Assembly: GCA_964468725.1 (NCBI GenBank)
Contig: CAYXVU010000253.1
Location: forward strand, 1-8,654
DNA: 8,654 bases
Direction of reading: 5' to 3'
Origin: CAYXVU01 sp964468725
Lineage (GTDB): Bacteria; Acidobacteriota; Blastocatellia; UBA7656
Shown here one piece after another: positions 1-6,953 of the stretch. Each line of letters begins with the position of its first letter. Positions within the stretch are counted from its first letter, which is position 1. The notes under the pieces were generated by a model. That model saw only the letters and a list, made by a program, of their open reading frames with translations. It was not told the origin of the DNA and did not search any database. The position numbers and the translations under genes are program-made.

Positions 1-65
1 GTTGTCACCATAAAACGAACTCATCTTGCCAAATACTGGATGGTAAAACAAAACGAGAACCGTTT

Positions 66-131
66 GTTGAGAGTCGGTCTCTGACCGCCGTCCTTTCGTG
101 CGAAGATGGCGGTCAGAGACCGCCTCTCAAC
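66..131. repeat. Nested palindrome / large hairpin
   Basis: Two 24-base arms (66-89 and 108-131) are inverted complements with one mismatch (T74 against G123). They are separated by an 18-base loop that itself contains TTCG-TG-CGAA (95-104). Each arm is also a small palindrome: CGGTC-TCT-GACCG at 75-87, and GGCGGTC-AGA-GACCGCC at 108-124. The DNA can therefore fold as one long hairpin or as two short facing hairpins, an arrangement typical of REP/BIME-type extragenic repeats. It lies 56 bp beyond the stop codon of the minus-strand hydrolase, so it may also end or protect that transcript. There is no U-run directly after the stem. A T-rich stretch on the minus strand (about 43-54) starts roughly 12 bases further on. 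The structure is certain and the function is inferred. Confidence 0.85.
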
Positions 132-186
132 TGCTCAACATCTCACCTGAATTCGCAACTCGCTATCGCCTTGATTCGCAATTTGG

Positions 187-894
187 TCAGGAGAGGAAGC
201 GCAGAATCTCGCGCATCAGACGGTCGCTCTGCGCGGTTTGAAAAATGGCTTGCGCGTGAGCCGAGCCTTCAAGCAGTACCAACCGCTTCGGCTTCGGCGC
301 GCGGTCATAGTGAGCGCGAATGCGCGGCAGGCGCGGCGTATTCTCGCCGCTGAAATCATCGCGGGTGAGGATAAAGAGCTTTTTGCCCTGCATCCGTTCG
401 GGCTGCTTACCGCCGTCGCTACCGAGCAACACGAGGCGATCAATCTCGCCCGGGGCGGCACGGGCTGAGGCTTCGCCTGCCGCCCCGCCTCCCATGCTTG
501 CGCCAATGACGGCCACCGACCGCACCCCGACTTTTCGCAGGTATTGCACCGCCGCCAATACATCATAGTAGAGCGGAGCCGCTAGCGGCTGTTCTGCGCC
601 GGGGCCTTGCGATTGGCCATAGCCGCGAAAATCAATCGCCAGCACACAGAATCCGGCTTTCGTCAGAGTTTGCGCTTGCGGTTCCCAACTCTCTTTGTTG
701 AACCGACCGCCGTGCGCCAGCACAACGCCGCGCTGACTTTTGCCATACAAATGAGCGTAAACGAGACCGCCATCCGAAGTGGGAAACGACACCCCTTCCG
801 GCAGCACAGACCCCTTCGTCGGTTGGCTCTGTTGCGCGAAAACTAAAGCCGACGCTGCAAAGACAAGTGTAAAGGTAGCGCGGATCATCTTCAT
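187..894 (-). CDS. Secreted alpha/beta hydrolase (dienelactone hydrolase-like)
   Basis: The 235-residue protein starts with a signal peptide: basic MKMIR, a hydrophobic stretch, then LVFA before QQSQ, with likely cleavage after residue 20. The mature part shows an alpha/beta-hydrolase order. An HGG oxyanion-hole motif sits at 61-63, followed by AIDFRGYGQSQG at 86-97. The nucleophile elbow GASMGG has Ser133. A strand ending in TRDD offers Asp179 or Asp180 as the acid, and GSAHA carries the likely catalytic His213. It probably hydrolyses an ester or similar bond outside the cytoplasmic membrane; the substrate is unknown. An upstream TTG at 913-915 would add seven residues, but ATG at 892-894 is preferred because GGAG lies 7 bases ahead of it; ATG at 886-888 is a less likely alternative. 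The gene is the last of four co-directional genes, 125 bp after a permease, with a hairpin between them that may partly uncouple it. The fold is secure and the substrate is not. Confidence 0.9.
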   Translation of the reverse strand: MKMIRATFTLVFAASALVFAQQSQPTKGSVLPEGVSFPTSDGGLVYAHLYGKSQRGVVLAHGGRFNKESWEPQAQTLTKAGFCVLAIDFRGYGQSQGPGAEQPLAAPLYYDVLAAVQYLRKVGVRSVAVIGASMGGGAAGEASARAAPGEIDRLVLLGSDGGKQPERMQGKKLFILTRDDFSGENTPRLPRIRAHYDRAPKPKRLVLLEGSAHAQAIFQTAQSDRLMREILRFLS

Positions 895-901
895 TCCCTT
901 G

Positions 902-905
902 CTCC
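902..905 (-). promoter_or_regulatory. Ribosome binding site of the hydrolase
   Basis: The minus strand reads GGAG here, seven bases before the ATG at 892-894. This favours that ATG over the TTG seven codons upstream, which would place this GGAG inside the coding sequence. An AGGGA immediately before the ATG could instead serve the next ATG at 886-888. Confidence 0.55.
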
Positions 906-915
906 ATTTGGTCAA

Positions 916-957
916 TTGTCGGTTGCCGGTTGTTCATCATTCACCCTCCGTTGTCGC
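916..957. repeat. Degenerate tandem heptamers
   Basis: Read on the plus strand, the sequence divides into consecutive 7-base units: TTGTCGG, TTGCCGG, TTGTTCA, TCATTCA, CCCTCCG, TTGTCGC. Neighbouring units share most positions, especially the first four. The run begins just upstream of the hydrolase start and merges into the hairpin at 946-998. The 7-base register is visible, but the units are degenerate, so this could be a decayed short tandem repeat. Confidence 0.5.
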
Positions 958-998
958 CGGATTTGCCCGCCAGTTTGGCAAGTCCGGCAGCAACGGAG
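946..998. repeat. Long intercistronic inverted repeat
   Basis: Arms of 22 bases at 946-967 and 977-998 are inverted complements with 19 matches of 22 and a 9-base loop (968-976). The element starts 21 bp beyond the stop codon of the permease ending at 1020 and lies ahead of the hydrolase. The stem is GC-rich, but no U-run follows it on the minus strand, so it is not a standard intrinsic terminator. It could stabilise the 3' end of the permease mRNA, attenuate read-through into the hydrolase, or be a mobile palindromic repeat. Confidence 0.75.
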
Positions 999-1019
999 AA
1001 TGGCTGACAGACAGCTTCG

Positions 1020-3461
1020 TTATTCGTACCGCAACGCGACCATTGGGTCAACCTTGGTCGCTCGTCGTGCGGGGATGAAGCAGGCTGCCAGAGCCACGCC
1101 GATCAGGAGAGCTGAAACCAGTGAGAAGGTCAGCGGGTCGGTTGCGCTGATGTCAAAGAGCAGGCTTTCTGTTACTCGCGCGATGGCATAGGCGATTGCT
1201 AAACCCAGCAAGACGCCCAGCAAGGTCAACCGCAAACCTTGTTTGAGGACGAGTCGCAAAATCTCGCTCGGCTGCGCGCCTAACGCCATTCGAAGGCCAA
1301 TTTCATGCGTCCGCAAGGTGACCGAGTAAGACATCACTCCGTAGAGGCCGACAATCGTCAACAGCAAAGCGACGCCTGCGAATAGACCTAAGAGCAGGGT
1401 GTTGAATCGTGGTTGAGCAACCGATGATCGAATGGCTTGCTCGACGGTTCGGAGGTTGAAAATCGGCAGGTCTTTGTCAATCGCTTGCACCTGTGCGCGA
1501 ATCGCTGCCACTGACTGGTTCGGGTCGTTTTCGGTCAGTACCGCCATCGTCATAACCGGACGCGAATTCTGCGCGTGCGCGATGTAGACGACCGGATTGG
1601 CCTCTTCATCAAGACGAGCATGTTTGACATCGCCAACGATGCCGATGATTTCCCGCATCAGCACTCCGCGGCTGTCAGCGCCGAAACTCGGATTGATTCG
1701 TTTGCCGAGCGGGTTTTGATTAGCAAAGTACTTTTTCGCCAACGTCTCGTTGATGATGACGACCGGATTCGACTCATTGGTGTCGCGTTGGTCATAATCG
1801 CGGCCACTGAGGAGCGGAATGCCGAGCGTTTGGAAATAGCCCGGACTGATGGTGCGATAATCGGTTTCATAAGGGAAAGGAACATTGGCTTCTGTCGGCT
1901 CGCCTTCGATGGAAAAGCCCAGCCCGCCCCCTTGTCCGCTGAAGGGCAGGGCAGTCGTGTAGGCGACGCTTTGCACGCCCGGAATCGTTTCGATACCTTC
2001 GTCGAGCTGCCGATAGAAGTTGGTGATGGCTTGCGATTCAGCATAGCGCGTCTCAGGAAGACTGAGACGGAAGCTCAACAGCTTGGCTGTGTGAAACCCC
2101 GGCTGTACCTGTTGCAAGCGATAGAAGCTGTTAATCAGCAAGCCCGCCGTGACCAATAACATTAGGGCAATGGCAACTTCCGCAACCACCAACGCGCTTC
2201 GCAGGCGATGGTGACGGTTGCCCTCTGTCGAAGTTCGCCCGCTCTCTTTGAGCGTTTGCATCAGCCGCGTCTTCGAAATCTGCAACGCCGGAGCCAGCCC
2301 GAAGAGTGCGCCGGTGAACAGAGCGATCAAGGCGGTAAAGCCAAGCACGCGCCCGTCAAGAGCCACCTCTGCCGCGCGCGGCAAGCCTTTCGGAGCCAGC
2401 GCCACCAGCGAGTCGGTCGCCCACATGGCCAACAGTATTCCGAGTCCGCCACCAATGAGCGCCAGCAGGAGACTTTCGGTTAAGAGTTGACGAATGATGC
2501 GCAAGCGACCCGCGCCGAGAGCCGAACGGATAGCCATCTCTTTATGGCGCGAGCTGGCGCGCACCAGCAACAGATTGGCGACATTGGCGCAGGCGATCAA
2601 TAGCACACAAGCGACAGCGCCGAACAGTATCCAGAGAGCCGTGCGAACATCGCGCACCAACTCTTGATGCAGCGGCGCAACGCGCACGCCGAATTCCGCA
2701 TTGGTTTCGGGATACTGCGCGGCGAGACCGGCGACGATGTTTTGCATATCGGTTTGCGCCTGTTGGCGCGTGACGTTGGCTTTCAACCTGCCGATGGCTT
2801 CCATTGCATGATTGCCGCGTTGGGCAGAAAGCGGCAGGCGACCTTCTTGCAGCGTAGCGGTCGTTGTCCACAGTTCAATTGGCGGATCGTTTTGCAGGGG
2901 GAAAGCGAAATCGGCGGGCATCACGCCGACGACGTTGTGGGGCGTGCCGTTGAGCGTGATGGTTTGACCGAGCAGGTCTGTGCGCGCCGAAAAGCGTTCG
3001 CGCCACAAACGATGGCTGAGAATGACCGCCCGCGCGCCGGGTCGGTCTTCCGCCTCTTCAAAAAATCTGCCGAGTTGCGGCGGCACGCCGAGTAGGGGCA
3101 AAACCTCTGCGGTCAACATCGCCGCGCGCAACCGTACCGGGTCGCCCGTGCCGGTCAAGGTGAAGTCGCGGCTGCTATAGGCTCCGAGTTGCTCGAACGA
3201 TTGTTGCTGCTGACGCCAATCTAGAAAGTCTGGGTAGGTGATGGCGAACTGATCGTCTTGCGGGTCGGTATTCCATACCACCATTAGGTTGTCCGGTTCA
3301 TGAAAGGCCAGCGGTTTGAGCAGCACCGCGTTAATGATGCTGAAGATGGCGGTGTTGGCTCCGATGCCGAAGGCCAAGGTGAGAACCGCCACGCAGGTAA
3401 AACTCGGACTCTTCGCCAGCAGTCGCCAACTGTGACGAACGTCTTGCCAAAGTGTCTGCAT
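1020..3461 (-). CDS. ADOP-family MacB/FtsX-type permease
   Basis: The 813-residue inner-membrane protein holds two copies of the MacB core plus FtsX unit. A first membrane segment (about 21-48, containing FGIGANTAIFS) leads into an extracytoplasmic MacB-type domain (about 50-270). An FtsX block with three segments follows (about 275-300, 328-350 and 372-393), with IACANVANLLL and EMAIRSALGAGR. The second half has a segment at about 422-445, another core domain (about 450-680) and a final FtsX block (about 687-800), with EIGLRMALGAQ and the terminal signature PARRATKVDPMVAL. Length and order fit acidobacterial duplicated orphan permeases. A GGAGG four bases before the ATG supports the start. 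No Walker A, Walker B or ABC signature motif is present, and no ATPase gene is nearby. Transport, or MacB-like mechanotransmission, is known only for relatives; the substrate is unknown. Confidence 0.93.
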   Translation of the reverse strand: MQTLWQDVRHSWRLLAKSPSFTCVAVLTLAFGIGANTAIFSIINAVLLKPLAFHEPDNLMVVWNTDPQDDQFAITYPDFLDWRQQQQSFEQLGAYSSRDFTLTGTGDPVRLRAAMLTAEVLPLLGVPPQLGRFFEEAEDRPGARAVILSHRLWRERFSARTDLLGQTITLNGTPHNVVGVMPADFAFPLQNDPPIELWTTTATLQEGRLPLSAQRGNHAMEAIGRLKANVTRQQAQTDMQNIVAGLAAQYPETNAEFGVRVAPLHQELVRDVRTALWILFGAVACVLLIACANVANLLLVRASSRHKEMAIRSALGAGRLRIIRQLLTESLLLALIGGGLGILLAMWATDSLVALAPKGLPRAAEVALDGRVLGFTALIALFTGALFGLAPALQISKTRLMQTLKESGRTSTEGNRHHRLRSALVVAEVAIALMLLVTAGLLINSFYRLQQVQPGFHTAKLLSFRLSLPETRYAESQAITNFYRQLDEGIETIPGVQSVAYTTALPFSGQGGGLGFSIEGEPTEANVPFPYETDYRTISPGYFQTLGIPLLSGRDYDQRDTNESNPVVIINETLAKKYFANQNPLGKRINPSFGADSRGVLMREIIGIVGDVKHARLDEEANPVVYIAHAQNSRPVMTMAVLTENDPNQSVAAIRAQVQAIDKDLPIFNLRTVEQAIRSSVAQPRFNTLLLGLFAGVALLLTIVGLYGVMSYSVTLRTHEIGLRMALGAQPSEILRLVLKQGLRLTLLGVLLGLAIAYAIARVTESLLFDISATDPLTFSLVSALLIGVALAACFIPARRATKVDPMVALRYE

Positions 3462-3540
3462 AGTTCCTCCACAGGTGAACGGGTTTCGGCGTCCGGTGAC
3501 CCTGCCAGCGCGCAGGACTCACTCGGAAGCCTGATAGCGA
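3462..3540 (-). other. Leader of the second intact permease, with ribosome binding site
   Basis: This 79-bp gap separates the stop of the truncated permease (3541) from the ATG at 3459-3461. A strong GGAGG on the minus strand (3466-3470) lies four bases before that ATG. A small hairpin with arms CCTGC and GCAGG (3501-3505 and 3512-3516, 6-base loop) sits in the middle. I found no trace here of the missing C-terminal part of the truncated permease, such as the PARRATK motif, so the deletion removed that sequence completely. Confidence 0.6.
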
Positions 3541-4140
3541 TCACCTCATTATCTGCGTATCGGTATCGGGAAATTCGAAACCGCGCGGCATGAGGCCGAT
3601 GACGCTTACTGAGTTGCCGCCGAGCACAAGCGTCTTGCCGATTACATTCGGGTCGCTGCCGAATTGGTTTTGCCAGAAGGTGTGGCTGAGGATGGCGATG
3701 CGATCTTTGCCGGGCTGCTCTTCGTCAGGTGCGAAGGCGCGTCCGAGCGCCGGACTGACTCTCAAAGTCGAGAAGAGGTTGGCGGTGGTCGTTGCATATC
3801 GCACGCGCTGCGGTTCATTGCTCCCCGTCAGATTGCCTGCCGTAATCTGATAGGCTGCAAGATCGGCGAAAACCGAGTTCTGCTTTTCCCAGTCTCTGAA
3901 ATCCTGATAAGACGCGCCGAAACGCAGCAACCCTTTTTCAGGATTATTGGAATTGGCGATGACCAGTTCAGCCGCCTGAGGATAGGGTAGCATGTCGAAG
4001 AGCACGGCATTGATCGTGCTGAAGATCGCTGTATTCGCGCTGATGCCCAAACCGAGCGTGAAGACAGCGACGAGAGCAAAGCCCGGATTCTTCGTCAGTA
4101 TCTGCAAGCTGTGATGCAAGTCTTGCCAAAGAGTACGCAT
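3541..4140 (-). pseudogene. Truncated ADOP permease (N-terminal quarter only)
   Basis: The 199 residues match the N-terminal part of both neighbouring permeases: MRTLWQDLHHSL, a membrane segment with LGISANTAIFSTINAV (about 21-48), and the first half of the first MacB-type core domain, including FRDW, RIAILSHTFWQ and VIGLMPRGFEFP. The frame ends with IMR and a TGA where relatives continue with a Trp-containing stretch (WLPY or WTTT) for about 615 more residues. All FtsX blocks and the second half are missing, so it cannot be a complete permease. ATG 4138-4140 is chosen because it lies four bases after GGAGG (4145-4149), as in the downstream permease; the adjacent ATG at 4141-4143 would leave only one base. 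No internal stop or frameshift is seen in the remainder, so the loss may be recent, or the stub may still be made as a single-pass membrane protein. Confidence 0.85.
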
Positions 4141-4144
4141 CATT

Positions 4145-4149
4145 CCTCC
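4145..4149 (-). promoter_or_regulatory. Ribosome binding site of the truncated permease
   Basis: The minus strand carries GGAGG here, followed by AATG and then the ATG at 4138-4140. The spacing of four bases equals that of the permease at 3461. It selects the second of two adjacent ATG codons as the probable start. Confidence 0.65.
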
Positions 4150-4161
4150 GGCGATGACCGG

Positions 4162-4243
4162 TAACAGGGGGCCGAAGAGAGGAAAAGACCCAAAGAGAAA
4201 ACCCCTGTTAGGGCGTTCCCTTTTGGGTCACCCTTTTCTCTTC
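4162..4243 (-). promoter_or_regulatory. Overlapping inverted repeats (attenuator- or pseudoknot-like)
   Basis: Two inverted repeats interlock between the first permease and the truncated one. Pair A is a perfect 9-base match: TAACAGGGG at 4162-4170 with CCCCTGTTA at 4202-4210. Pair B has three blocks: GAAGAG 4174-4179 with CTCTTC 4238-4243, AAAAG 4183-4187 with CTTTT 4233-4237, and ACCCAAA 4188-4194 with TTTGGGT 4222-4228, with small bulges between them. The order A-B-A'-B' means the two stems cannot both form as simple nested hairpins. They are either alternative folds or a pseudoknot. On the minus-strand transcript, pair A ends 12 bases before the ribosome binding site of the truncated permease. 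The base pairing is visible; a regulatory role is inference. Confidence 0.5.
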
Positions 4244-4262
4244 TCAACGGTAACCCGTTTCC

Positions 4263-6701
4263 CTATTCATAGTGTAGGGCGATCATCGGATCAATTTTGG
4301 TCGCCCGCCGCGCGGGTACAAAACAGGCTGCCAGAGCCACAATCATCAGTATCAAGGCAATCACTGCAAAGGTCAGCGGATCGGTTGCGCTGATTCCGAA
4401 AAGCAGCGTCTCCATCAAACTGGTCAGCAGAGAGGCTGCGACGATACCGATGCCGACGCCGGGCAGCGCTAACTTCATGCCTTGCCATACCACCATGCGC
4501 AACACATCACCGCGTTGCGCGCCGAGCGCCATTCGCACACCGATTTCCGGTGTGCGTTGCGCTACATTGTGCGCCATCACACCGTAGATGCCGACCATTG
4601 CTAACACCGCCGCAACAGCCGCAAAGAGCACCAGCAGCAGCAGCGTAAAGCGCGCTGGAGCGAGCGCCCTCGCCATCAGTTCATCCATTGTGCGGATGTG
4701 ATAGATCGGTTGATCGGGGTCGAGCGATTGCACCGCTTGGCGAACACTGGCAACGAAGTTTTGCGGCTCGGAGGTTGTGCGAATAGCCAGCGTCATCCGG
4801 CTGAAAGGGGTTGGGTAATAGACCTGCTCAGAGAGATCGGCTTCCAGATTATGATGGCGGATATGCTTTACAACGCCGACGATTTCAATCCAGAAATCGG
4901 GTTTGTCGGGGAACTGGCCGAAGGTTAGCCGCCGACCGATGGGGCTGGCATTCGGCCACAATCGGCGCGCCAGCGTCTCATCAATGATCGCCGCGCGCGG
5001 CTCGTCTCTGAGATCGTGCGCGGTGAAGAAGCGCCCTTCAATCAGCGGCGTCTTCATGGTGGTGAAGTACTCCGGCGTGATGGTGCGTTGATCCACCTCG
5101 AAACTGGCCTGATTGCCCCGCTCGGCGTTTGCCGTAACGCCGTCAAAAGTGAGCGTCCCGCTCCAATAATCATTGCTCAACGGCAACTGCGAGATGGCGG
5201 CAGCGGATTCGATGCCGGGCAGCGCCTGAATCTTTTCGATCAGTTGTTGATAGAAGTTGATGGCTTGCGCCCCTTCTTTATACTTCGCGCGTGGCAGCGA
5301 CACTTTCATCGTGAGAAGATTGTGCGCATCGAAGCCCGGATCCACTTGGTTCAGGCGCAGAAAACTGCGCATCATCAGTCCGGCTCCAACCAGCAGCACG
5401 AGCGACAAGGCGATCTCGGCAATGACAATCAGGCTGCGCAGGCGTTGACTCGTCAGATTGCCCGCAACCCCGCGACCGCCATCTTTGAGCGCGGTCGTCA
5501 GGTTGATCTTGGAAGCCCGTAAAGCCGGAACTAAACCGAAAAGCAGGCCGGTTACGGTCGTCGCCGCTAGAGTAAAGAGCAGAACGCCGAGATTGACCCG
5601 CACGTCGCCGATGCGCGGCAAATCCGGCGGCGCAAGCGAGAGCAAAACATCTATGCCCCATACAGCAAGCACAAGTCCGAGCGCGCCACCCAATATGGCG
5701 AGAAACAAGCTTTCGGTAAGAAGTTGGCGAATTAACCGGCTGCGCCCTGCGCCGAGAGCCGCGCGCATCGCAATCTCTCGTTCCCGCGTCGCCGCGCGCG
5801 CCAGCAGCAAGTTTGCGACATTGGCGCAGGCGATCAGTAATACAAAGCCGACGGCGACCAGCAAGACTAATAACGCGGGGCGCATCTTCTTCACAATGTC
5901 GCCGTGCAGCGATACCACTTTCACTTCGAAGCCAGTGGTCGTGTAATAGAGCGGATAGAGGTGCGCGGCGATGGCGTTCATCTCTTCCTGCGCTTGCGCG
6001 AGCGTCACGCCGGGTTTCATCCGCGCAATGACGGTCAGCCCGTGACTTCCGCGCTCCTGTTGCGCGTAATCCACAGCATACGGCAGCCATACATCAATGT
6101 CGGTCGCTGCGTGGGCATCTTTCGGCAGCATCAAGGCAAACGACTGGGGCAGAATGCCGATGACCGTTGTCGGATTGCCGCTCAGACGAATGGTGCTGCC
6201 GAGGATGGCAGGGTCGCCGCCAAAGCGACGTTGCCAAAATCCGTGACTGAGAACCGCCACGCGCGCGGCTCCGGGCTTCTCCTCTTCGGGCGCGAAGTCC
6301 CGACCGGCCTGTACGGGTGTGCCTAACACCGAAAAGAAGTTGGCCGAGACCTGCGCGCTGGACAACTGCTCCGGTTCGCCATCGCCAGTCAAAATCATTG
6401 TCGTATCGGTAAAGACCCCGAAGCTCTCGAAGAGTTGCGACTGTTCGCGGAAGTCCAATACCTCCGGCTCTGACACCCAGTTTTGTTCCAAGCCGATCTT
6501 ATCGAGTTTAGTCCACAATAAGGTCAGCCGTTCCGGCTCCGCATAGGGCAGCGGGCGCAGCAAGACGCCGTAGACGACGCTGAAGATTGCAGTGTTCGCG
6601 CCAATGCCTAACGCCAGCGCGATGACGGCGACCAATGTGAAAGCGGGGTTCTTCAGTAAGTGACGAATGGCATAGCGCAGGTCTTGTACCAGCGATTGCA
6701 T
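4263..6701 (-). CDS. ADOP-family MacB/FtsX-type permease
   Basis: This 812-residue inner-membrane protein has the same duplicated layout as the permease at 1020-3461. A first membrane segment (about 21-48, LGIGANTAIFSVVYGV) precedes a MacB-type core domain (about 50-270). The FtsX block at about 275-392 contains IACANVANLLLARAA and EIAMRAALGAGRSRLIRQLLTES. A second unit begins near residue 420 (LRSLIVIAEIALSLVLLVGAGLMMRSF), with its core domain to about 680. The last three segments (about 683-795) hold EIGVRMALGAQ and end with FVPARRATKIDPMIALHYE. GGAGG at 6708-6712 lies six bases before the ATG. It is the first gene of the minus-strand cluster, so any promoter should lie in 6702-7056. No ATP-binding motifs are present, and partner and substrate are unknown. 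The two permeases share short blocks of near-identical DNA, which points to duplication followed by gene conversion or strong constraint. Confidence 0.93.
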   Translation of the reverse strand: MQSLVQDLRYAIRHLLKNPAFTLVAVIALALGIGANTAIFSVVYGVLLRPLPYAEPERLTLLWTKLDKIGLEQNWVSEPEVLDFREQSQLFESFGVFTDTTMILTGDGEPEQLSSAQVSANFFSVLGTPVQAGRDFAPEEEKPGAARVAVLSHGFWQRRFGGDPAILGSTIRLSGNPTTVIGILPQSFALMLPKDAHAATDIDVWLPYAVDYAQQERGSHGLTVIARMKPGVTLAQAQEEMNAIAAHLYPLYYTTTGFEVKVVSLHGDIVKKMRPALLVLLVAVGFVLLIACANVANLLLARAATREREIAMRAALGAGRSRLIRQLLTESLFLAILGGALGLVLAVWGIDVLLSLAPPDLPRIGDVRVNLGVLLFTLAATTVTGLLFGLVPALRASKINLTTALKDGGRGVAGNLTSQRLRSLIVIAEIALSLVLLVGAGLMMRSFLRLNQVDPGFDAHNLLTMKVSLPRAKYKEGAQAINFYQQLIEKIQALPGIESAAAISQLPLSNDYWSGTLTFDGVTANAERGNQASFEVDQRTITPEYFTTMKTPLIEGRFFTAHDLRDEPRAAIIDETLARRLWPNASPIGRRLTFGQFPDKPDFWIEIVGVVKHIRHHNLEADLSEQVYYPTPFSRMTLAIRTTSEPQNFVASVRQAVQSLDPDQPIYHIRTMDELMARALAPARFTLLLLVLFAAVAAVLAMVGIYGVMAHNVAQRTPEIGVRMALGAQRGDVLRMVVWQGMKLALPGVGIGIVAASLLTSLMETLLFGISATDPLTFAVIALILMIVALAACFVPARRATKIDPMIALHYE

Positions 6702-6738
6702 AGTGTGCCTCCGACCGGAAGGGGTGAACGCAGAATTG

Positions 6739-6790
6739 TGAACGATGAATGCGAATCTCTAGCTGCTCCTCACCCATCATTCCTCGTTCA
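6739..6790. repeat. Inverted repeat upstream of the first permease
   Basis: TGAACGATGAATG at 6739-6751 and CATTCCTCGTTCA at 6778-6790 are inverted complements at 12 of 13 positions with a 26-base spacer. The element lies 38 bp upstream of the permease start codon. It could be a binding site for a repressor or a hairpin in the leader mRNA. Its arms resemble the TCATTCA heptamer found upstream of the hydrolase, so it may equally be a remnant of the same repeat family in opposing orientation. Confidence 0.5.
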
Positions 6791-6797
6791 TCCTGTC
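6770..6797. repeat. Degenerate tandem heptamers
   Basis: Four consecutive 7-base units read TCACCCA, TCATTCC, TCGTTCA and TCCTGTC. All four begin with TC, and most have T at the fourth or fifth position. The second and third closely resemble the TCATTCA unit at 937-943. The run overlaps the right arm of the inverted repeat at 6739-6790. The periodicity is short and degenerate, so it is weaker than the one at 916-957. Confidence 0.35.
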
Positions 6798-6913
6798 CCT
6801 CAAGACAATTGCCGTGCCATAGGGAAGGCCGGAATAACCGTTGTGGAAGGAAGAGTTGAAGAGACCGGCGCAAGGTAGTCGCGCCATCGCCTGTTCGCTT
6901 TTGGCACAGCGCC

Positions 6914-6929
6914 TTCCCATCAGTGGGAA
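6914..6929. promoter_or_regulatory. Short palindrome (possible operator)
   Basis: TTCCCA-TCAG-TGGGAA is a perfect 6-base inverted repeat with a 4-base centre. It lies 25 bp upstream of the possible -35 element of the TPR gene. A 16-base palindrome of this kind could bind a dimeric regulator. It could also occur by chance. Confidence 0.25.
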
Positions 6930-6953
6930 AGACTCGCCCGGTTGATAATCCGA

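Noticed and set aside
43..131. Classical intrinsic terminator of the hydrolase
   Set aside because: The stem is strong, but the T-rich stretch on the minus strand starts about 12 bases after it rather than directly adjacent. The element is therefore listed as a palindrome with only a possible terminator role.
895..915. Upstream TTG start adding MTKWSKG to the hydrolase
   Set aside because: It would put extra residues before a well-formed signal peptide and place the GGAG site inside the coding region. The ATG at 892-894 is better placed.
1575..2159. Plus-strand open frame of 194 codons
   Set aside because: It lies entirely opposite the permease at 1020-3461. Its translation has no recognisable domain, and it is explained by the codon structure of the real gene.
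3462..3540. Remnant of the missing C-terminal part of the truncated permease
   Set aside because: None of the family's C-terminal motifs (EIG.RMALGAQ, PARRATK.DPM) can be read here in any minus-strand frame.
5278..6090. Minus-strand open frame of 270 codons in another frame
   Set aside because: It overlaps the permease at 4263-6701 in a shifted frame, and its Arg/Ala/Ser/Cys-rich translation is typical of an out-of-frame shadow.
6508..6873. Minus-strand open frame of 121 codons covering the first permease's upstream region
   Set aside because: It reads into the permease in a different frame and shows no family resemblance. It is non-coding leader plus shadow.
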